From Selenomonas sp. WCT3 (GTDB taxonomy: Bacteria; Bacillota; Negativicutes; Selenomonadales; Selenomonadaceae), in contig FNCM01000002.1 of the NCBI GenBank assembly GCA_900100835.1, positions 186,001 through 250,000 on the forward strand: a DNA stretch of 64,000 bases, given 5' to 3'. The notes beneath the pieces are model-generated. The model did not search any database. It saw only the letters and a list, made by a program, of their open reading frames with translations, and was not told the origin of the DNA. This document shows positions 59,299-64,000 of this stretch, piece by piece. The translations under genes and the position numbers were made by a program. The stretch's first letter is position 1; each line of letters starts with the position of its first letter.

Positions 59299-61332
59299 TT
59301 AAATCTTATTTCCGACACCAGCATCACCAAGCAATTCTGGATGACGTACCATCCATCCAGTAAGCTCACACCAAGCATTGCGCTCCTCGGCAAACATTAC
59401 CCGCTCCTGTTCAACTGGCAACAGTTTTTCCGATACACGAAGATCCTGTGCCCAACTATAGCGGTAATCTCCCAGTGTATCCTTTGTCATCCAACAATAT
59501 GGAGTAACCACATGGTCTATCGCTTCTGTTAGCGGCTTAGCAATCGAATAATATTCGTATCCCTTGGGAGCAATTAATTCTATAATTGTCGGCATAATAT
59601 TCATATGACCACCAATAGTATTACCATTCAAAATCTCTTTTGTCAATTCTGGATGAATCATCGCAAACGAAGTCAACAATATTTCGCGTTGGTTTGGCTC
59701 ATGGCGCTCAATGACATCACACTTATACGGAATCATATTTATTGTATGATCACCAGTCACAATAAACAAGCTGTCCGGATATACTTCTCGCATTTGTTCG
59801 GCAAAATGAATCAATGCTTGATCAGCATACCAAATTCCAGCCATTTGCCTCATGACCTTATGATTTTGTTTTAGTTTTTCCGGTGCCTTTGGCATAACCT
59901 TCTCAACATCAAAACCATACTCCTCATAAGGCATATTATACGGCCCATGATTAGAGGTTGTATACAAGAAATGAAACACCGGTTGTTCATTATCTGTTTT
60001 TTGAATCAGCCGCGCGGCTTCTTCCAAAAATATATGGTCATAAATCCCCAACCAGGTCCTAGCCGAATCAGGGGGGCAGAAATCCGGGCCACCATGACAT
60101 TTATCAAAACCAATAGCTGGAGCAAAATGTTCCAAACTTCCCCAGTTCAACCCACCACCATACCAGAATTCAGTACGATAACCCAGTTTTTTTAACTGCA
60201 GTGGTAAAGATGTTGGTACATTGCCATACCAAAAATCTTTATTTTCATTGAGTTCCAAATCTGCATCATATATACCAGCCAGCAAACTCACTAATGACGG
60301 TTGTGAAATCAATCCAGCAGGCAAAAAATTATCCATAACTACCGCATTTGTTTCTTTGCGAAAACGCATGCTTGCATCCATTAAATGCAGATAATGGAAA
60401 AGTTCATCAAAAGGCGACTGGCCGTGACTTTCCCCCAAAAGGAAAAATATATGCTTAGGCTTTTGTATCCTTGCACCTTTAGCTCTATGTTTAAACATTT
60501 CCAAAGGAGACGCCCCCGAAGCCAACTTCTCCGAGAGTATTGGTTCCATAATAGCGGCTGCTTCGCTGTCATCATGTCTCAACGAATCACATACCTCACG
60601 TTTACATGCCAGTTCAAAGGCCACCAAATCATCGATAGTTGCCTTCCCCATGAAGATATCATCTTTCACCAAGGTCGGAACCTCATCCCACTCTGGTTTA
60701 TTACGGTGATTCAATGTTCCGCCATAACGAACCCAATAGAAGAATATAATCGCTCCTAAAAAGATCAATGTATTCAACAAGTATTGAGACCAAAGAGCCC
60801 CACACTCTACATAATTGATACTTGGCAAATTCAGTAATGCACTTCCCATCAGCCAGCATAAGCATACATAGGGGATATATCCTAAGAGAATCCAACCGCC
60901 ATGGTTCTGATTGAAAAATATATCCGCTAGATTTTTTTTATCTGCATTACGACCGAGTTTCATTGTCGTGTTAAAGGTATCATGGAAATGAAAATAGAAA
61001 ATCATCTTTCCCATGAAAGCAGTATATATTACCACCATATATACCATCAAGCCAGCCAACCTAACAGTATCACCTATAGCATAATAGGCCGGTATGAATG
61101 CTACGGGAATTGAAACCAACACCATTGAAAACAAAAAAACGTATGCGTTGAAATCCATTCCCCACCAAAAACCATAACGGAAACATTCTATCCATTTTCG
61201 CCATTCACCTAACGGATTCTTTTTAGGCCTATACACTAAGATAAAGATTAAACGAAACAGCGCACAAACCGCCGGCGGTAAAAGTGCCAGCTTTAGGTCT
61301 TGTTGTAATCCCATAAAATAGAAAGTAAACAT
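59299..61332 (-). CDS. LTA-synthase-like membrane sulfatase/phosphotransferase
   Basis: About 677 residues from the ATG at 61332. Five or so N-terminal membrane helices, then a large alkaline-phosphatase-fold domain: FFLLGESHGQSPFDELFHYL, FLPAGLISQPSLVSLLAGIYD, FHFLYTTSNHGPYNMPYEE and LFIVTGDHTINMIPY. Metal ligands are present; the expected Thr/Ser nucleophile lies in the SQPSL region. Such enzymes move phosphoglycerol or phosphoethanolamine onto glycans. GT8 and GT-B genes flank it. Confidence 0.85.
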   Translation of the reverse strand: MFTFYFMGLQQDLKLALLPPAVCALFRLIFILVYRPKKNPLGEWRKWIECFRYGFWWGMDFNAYVFLFSMVLVSIPVAFIPAYYAIGDTVRLAGLMVYMVVIYTAFMGKMIFYFHFHDTFNTTMKLGRNADKKNLADIFFNQNHGGWILLGYIPYVCLCWLMGSALLNLPSINYVECGALWSQYLLNTLIFLGAIIFFYWVRYGGTLNHRNKPEWDEVPTLVKDDIFMGKATIDDLVAFELACKREVCDSLRHDDSEAAAIMEPILSEKLASGASPLEMFKHRAKGARIQKPKHIFFLLGESHGQSPFDELFHYLHLMDASMRFRKETNAVVMDNFLPAGLISQPSLVSLLAGIYDADLELNENKDFWYGNVPTSLPLQLKKLGYRTEFWYGGGLNWGSLEHFAPAIGFDKCHGGPDFCPPDSARTWLGIYDHIFLEEAARLIQKTDNEQPVFHFLYTTSNHGPYNMPYEEYGFDVEKVMPKAPEKLKQNHKVMRQMAGIWYADQALIHFAEQMREVYPDSLFIVTGDHTINMIPYKCDVIERHEPNQREILLTSFAMIHPELTKEILNGNTIGGHMNIMPTIIELIAPKGYEYYSIAKPLTEAIDHVVTPYCWMTKDTLGDYRYSWAQDLRVSEKLLPVEQERVMFAEERNAWCELTGWMVRHPELLGDAGVGNKI

Positions 61333-61347
61333 TACTCGCTCCATTCA

Positions 61348-62367
61348 TCAATTACGTTTAAAATTCAATTTATCCTTGAGATACTTTACTTGCCACTTTA
61401 ATGCTAACCATATATGCCCTTGCATCAACATCCATTTAGAGAAGAGACGTTTACCCATAGTGTTCATTGGCTTCCCTTTGAAATCTGCCCAAAGAGATTT
61501 ACTACGATAATCATTATATATATCGAGCTCTACACAATATTTACTGAAGTCATCGCCTTCTGGCGTCCAGAGACTCCATGGCTTATAGCATGCTGCGAAA
61601 TGAATAATAACGGTGTCTTCCGGCAGTTTTCCATGTAATTTCTCACGCAGGACTGGAATCATCAAGTTGAACTTATATGGCAATTCTTTCCATTGATCAT
61701 GAGCGACAATATTCAATGCATCCTGATCAAAGAACCACAAAAACTTTCCCTGTTGCTGCCACTCATAAGCCGTTTGAAAAGCTTTTTCCGTTAGTTCAAG
61801 CTCGTTCCATCGGTCAATATCAATATATAGGCATCCTGCATTGAAATACTTACTATCTGCAGGAATCCCAATGTCTTTTCGATGCTGTTTTATCGTATTG
61901 CCAGATAAAGTGTCATGAACCGCCATAAAGGCTTTTCCATCAAAAGAATATTTCTCGAATTCATCTAACGACCCCAGGCAGAGTGCATCTACATCAACAA
62001 AAACGGCTTTCTTAACTGATGGGTCTAACACCCGTGGCAATAACAGTCGATAGAATGTTGCCACTGGCATTCCCTCACCGATAATTCTCTTAACAGCCTC
62101 AGCATCAATATAAAGAATTTCTAGACAAATATTCTTATGTTCTTCCACCATCTTCTGCAAGCGATCCAAATCCTTTTTCTCAATTGCAGTAGCAAGAAAA
62201 TACATGTGCACACCACGTTTTGTATTATTTCTCGCTATTGAAGTCAACATAATTCCAAGCGTAGCAATCAAATCCGGGCCGACTCCCACACCGATGTGAA
62301 AATCCCCTTCTTGGGCACGCTCTAAACAGAAGCCCTCTTTTTTTAATACTAATTCTCGAAAATTCAT
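61348..62367 (-). CDS. Glycosyltransferase family 8
   Basis: 339 residues, GT-A fold. DVDALCLGSLDEF carries the DxD metal motif; FNAGCLYIDIDRWNE and DQDALNIV are GT8 hallmarks. Adds glucose or galactose in LPS-type glycans. GGAGTAA precedes the ATG. Confidence 0.92.
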   Translation of the reverse strand: MNFRELVLKKEGFCLERAQEGDFHIGVGVGPDLIATLGIMLTSIARNNTKRGVHMYFLATAIEKKDLDRLQKMVEEHKNICLEILYIDAEAVKRIIGEGMPVATFYRLLLPRVLDPSVKKAVFVDVDALCLGSLDEFEKYSFDGKAFMAVHDTLSGNTIKQHRKDIGIPADSKYFNAGCLYIDIDRWNELELTEKAFQTAYEWQQQGKFLWFFDQDALNIVAHDQWKELPYKFNLMIPVLREKLHGKLPEDTVIIHFAACYKPWSLWTPEGDDFSKYCVELDIYNDYRSKSLWADFKGKPMNTMGKRLFSKWMLMQGHIWLALKWQVKYLKDKLNFKRN

Positions 62368-62385
62368 AGTTACTCCATTTGAAAA

Positions 62386-62961
62386 TCAAAATGCACCATA
62401 TTCATCAACGAATTCTTTAAACGTAGGCAGATTTTTATCCTTATCCGCTAAAATCAAATTTTCTTCTCCGCCGATTTTATCTAACGGCCAATCCACTGCT
62501 ATGTCCGAATCATTCCACTTGATTCCGCCATCAAATTCACCATAAAATTTTTCAGAACATTTATATGAAACAATAGAATCTTCTAATACCAGATATCCAT
62601 GCGCACAACCTGCAGGAACTAGAATCTCATTATGTTCCTCACCAATGAGGTCAAACCCAAGCCATTTCTTATAGGTCGGGCTATCCTTCCGCATATCAAC
62701 CACGACATCATACACATGCCCGTAAATACAGCGAACCAGCTTCGGTTGCTGTTTCTCTCGCTGAAAATGCAGTGCTCGAATAACGCCTTTATGCGAAGTT
62801 GTATAAAAAACTTCCATTAAGTCATGCTTAATTCCATTCGCTTCAAAAACTTCCTTGGAATAATCTTTCGTAAAACAACCGCGAACATCTTCTGCATTAA
62901 AAGGAGTTATCTTTATCAAGCCATCAATAGCTGTTTTTTCGAAACTAAACTTCGTATTCAT
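62386..62961 (-). CDS. dTDP-4-dehydrorhamnose 3,5-epimerase-like cupin
   Basis: 191 residues, RfbC family. RGCFTKDYSKEVFEANGIK, VIRALHFQREKQQPKLVRCI (His-Arg catalytic zone), VPAGCAHGYLVLED and YKCSEKFYGEFDGGIKWND. In this context (next to a CDP-glucose 4,6-dehydratase-like end) it may act on a CDP-sugar rather than dTDP-rhamnose. Confidence 0.88.
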   Translation of the reverse strand: MNTKFSFEKTAIDGLIKITPFNAEDVRGCFTKDYSKEVFEANGIKHDLMEVFYTTSHKGVIRALHFQREKQQPKLVRCIYGHVYDVVVDMRKDSPTYKKWLGFDLIGEEHNEILVPAGCAHGYLVLEDSIVSYKCSEKFYGEFDGGIKWNDSDIAVDWPLDKIGGEENLILADKDKNLPTFKEFVDEYGAF

Positions 62962-62963
62962 TA

Positions 62964-63881
62964 TCAGTTCTCCCTACTTTTTAACCATTCCATCGTTTTT
63001 CTTGTTCCTTCCGCAAAAGAAATTTGTGCCCGGAATCCTGTATCCCTTTCTGTTTCTGAGCAATCGAACTTAGATAATGGCATATCAATCCCGGTAAACG
63101 GAACATCGCCAAAAATAAATTCAAGCTGCGGTGCAATCGCATTTTTCATTTCTATTAAAAATTCTTTTAACGGTCGTGCCGTCGAACTTCCAATCAAGTA
63201 TTCATGGAAAGATTTACCATTTTCCGCAATTAGATAAAATGCTCGTGCAACATCATCGATATACACAAAATCATAGTTCTGCGTTCCTGCTGTAAACTGT
63301 GGATTTTCTCCATTTATGCACTTTCTTATCGTCGTATTCACCATGCGAGGGCTAACTTCACCAACACCATAAGCATTTGTTATCTCAGGCCATACTAATT
63401 CAATACCGAGTTTTGCCGCCATCGACATACACATAATATGTGAAACGAGCTTACCCGCGCCATAGATATACCCCAAACCTGGCTGATTTCCCTGCGTAAA
63501 AGCTGCCGCCATCGTTTCATGTTCCATAATACTTCCCGAACCAACGAAACGTTTACAGCCTAAGACCTTGGCTACCCGCAATGCATCAACCGTCCATTCT
63601 GCATTTTTCAACTGCAAAGTCGTGTCTGCGCGAGCGGCACCTGCAGAACCATTCCATGCAAAATGAAAGAAAACATCATAATCCGAATCGGGCAGGATGC
63701 CTTTTAAGGCTGCGATATTATCAAGCTCTGCCGAATATACCTTTACTAATGGATCATCAATAATATTCGTTTTATTCCCGTTATGACAGATAGCTGTTAC
63801 CCTAACTCCATTAGCCACCAATTCACGAACGACTGCACTCCCAACGAACCCATTAGCACCTGTAACAATTGCGTGTTTCAT
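62964..63881 (-). CDS. NAD-dependent sugar epimerase/reductase (SDR)
   Basis: 305 residues, extended SDR. TGANGFVGSAVVREL binds NAD(P); YGAGK is the Tyr-x3-Lys catalytic pair. Similar in size to CDP-abequose/paratose synthases and related 4-keto reductases. GCAGGAG precedes the ATG; only 2 bp from the epimerase gene. Final reduction of a deoxy-sugar nucleotide is the likely job. Confidence 0.85.
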   Translation of the reverse strand: MKHAIVTGANGFVGSAVVRELVANGVRVTAICHNGNKTNIIDDPLVKVYSAELDNIAALKGILPDSDYDVFFHFAWNGSAGAARADTTLQLKNAEWTVDALRVAKVLGCKRFVGSGSIMEHETMAAAFTQGNQPGLGYIYGAGKLVSHIMCMSMAAKLGIELVWPEITNAYGVGEVSPRMVNTTIRKCINGENPQFTAGTQNYDFVYIDDVARAFYLIAENGKSFHEYLIGSSTARPLKEFLIEMKNAIAPQLEFIFGDVPFTGIDMPLSKFDCSETERDTGFRAQISFAEGTRKTMEWLKSREN

Positions 63882-63891
63882 TACTCCTGCC

Positions 63892-64000
63892 TCATTTCAT
63901 GAATTCTCTTATCTGTTTTTCCATCAAACTCGCGATATCTTCATCATTTCTCCAAGCCTTCGCCCATTCAATAGTCTTTGCTATCGCTATATCGATATGC
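63892..64000 (-). CDS. C-terminal end of a sugar-nucleotide dehydratase, possibly CDP-glucose 4,6-dehydratase (runs off the right edge)
   Basis: Only the last 35 codons are in the window, ending AKTIEWAKAWRNDED then MEKQIREFMK. The KTIEWxKAW block is like the C-terminus of CDP-glucose 4,6-dehydratase (RfbG). The following SDR gene starts 10 bp further on. Assignment is tentative on such a short piece. Confidence 0.5.
   Translation of the reverse strand, partial: HIDIAIAKTIEWAKAWRNDEDIASLMEKQIREFMK

Overview
The window looks like a chromosome segment from a diderm Firmicute of the Negativicutes, probably a Selenomonas-type bacterium. It pairs Firmicute-style genes (walJ-htrA-rlmH order, Cys-containing L32, strong AGGAGG ribosome sites) with outer-membrane genes (TamB-like, TolC, a short Mla system, an ADP-heptose-type GT9 transferase). 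The genus call is inference from gene content. Nothing could be searched against a database.

Layout. 1-5298 is one leftward operon, mlaE-mlaF-mlaD-tolC-tamB, for outer-membrane lipid traffic. It has a promoter and a 12-bp inverted repeat at its head. 5493-23166 holds mostly housekeeping genes: rnhA, ubiX, serS, meso-diaminopimelate dehydrogenase, a 6S RNA on the minus strand, a SWIM/SNF2 helicase, a GT9 glycosyltransferase, a DAK2-fold protein without its metal motif, a large FtsA/PilM-like ATPase, rpmF, two small proteins and a secreted clostripain-like protease.

23328-36974 is a 13.6-kb integrative element in the 3' half of tRNA-Ser(CGA). It has 63-bp direct repeats, arm-type repeats just inside each end, a tyrosine integrase, an excisionase-like protein, an XRE repressor, a replication-initiator-like protein and an iteron plus DnaA-box block. 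I see no capsid, terminase or conjugation genes. Its most interesting content is non-coding: two roughly 0.8-kb copies, in inverted orientation, of a sequence whose differences preserve base pairing in several helices. This points to a large structured RNA. A third partial copy lies beside one of them. The element also carries a 12-bp palindrome (TTGACYRGTCAA) at six perfect and several near-perfect sites, a small hydrophobic peptide with a direct-repeat-linked antisense RNA (type I toxin-antitoxin layout), tandem DUF1659/DUF2922/YvrJ genes behind a structured leader, and three proteins of unknown function, two of them paralogues.

37201-52407 returns to the chromosome: a TAXI-type TRAP transporter set, a complete rnfCDGEAB operon led by rseC and followed by an M18 aminopeptidase, a PASTA penicillin-binding protein, and walJ-htrA-rlmH. 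52733-53708 is an unusual MNT-HEPN-MNT triplet. 54813-64000 is an AT-richer leftward surface-glycan cluster with nucleotide-sugar enzymes, GT8 and GT-B-like transferases, an LTA-synthase-like sulfatase-fold enzyme and an SGNH-like protein. It continues past the right edge.
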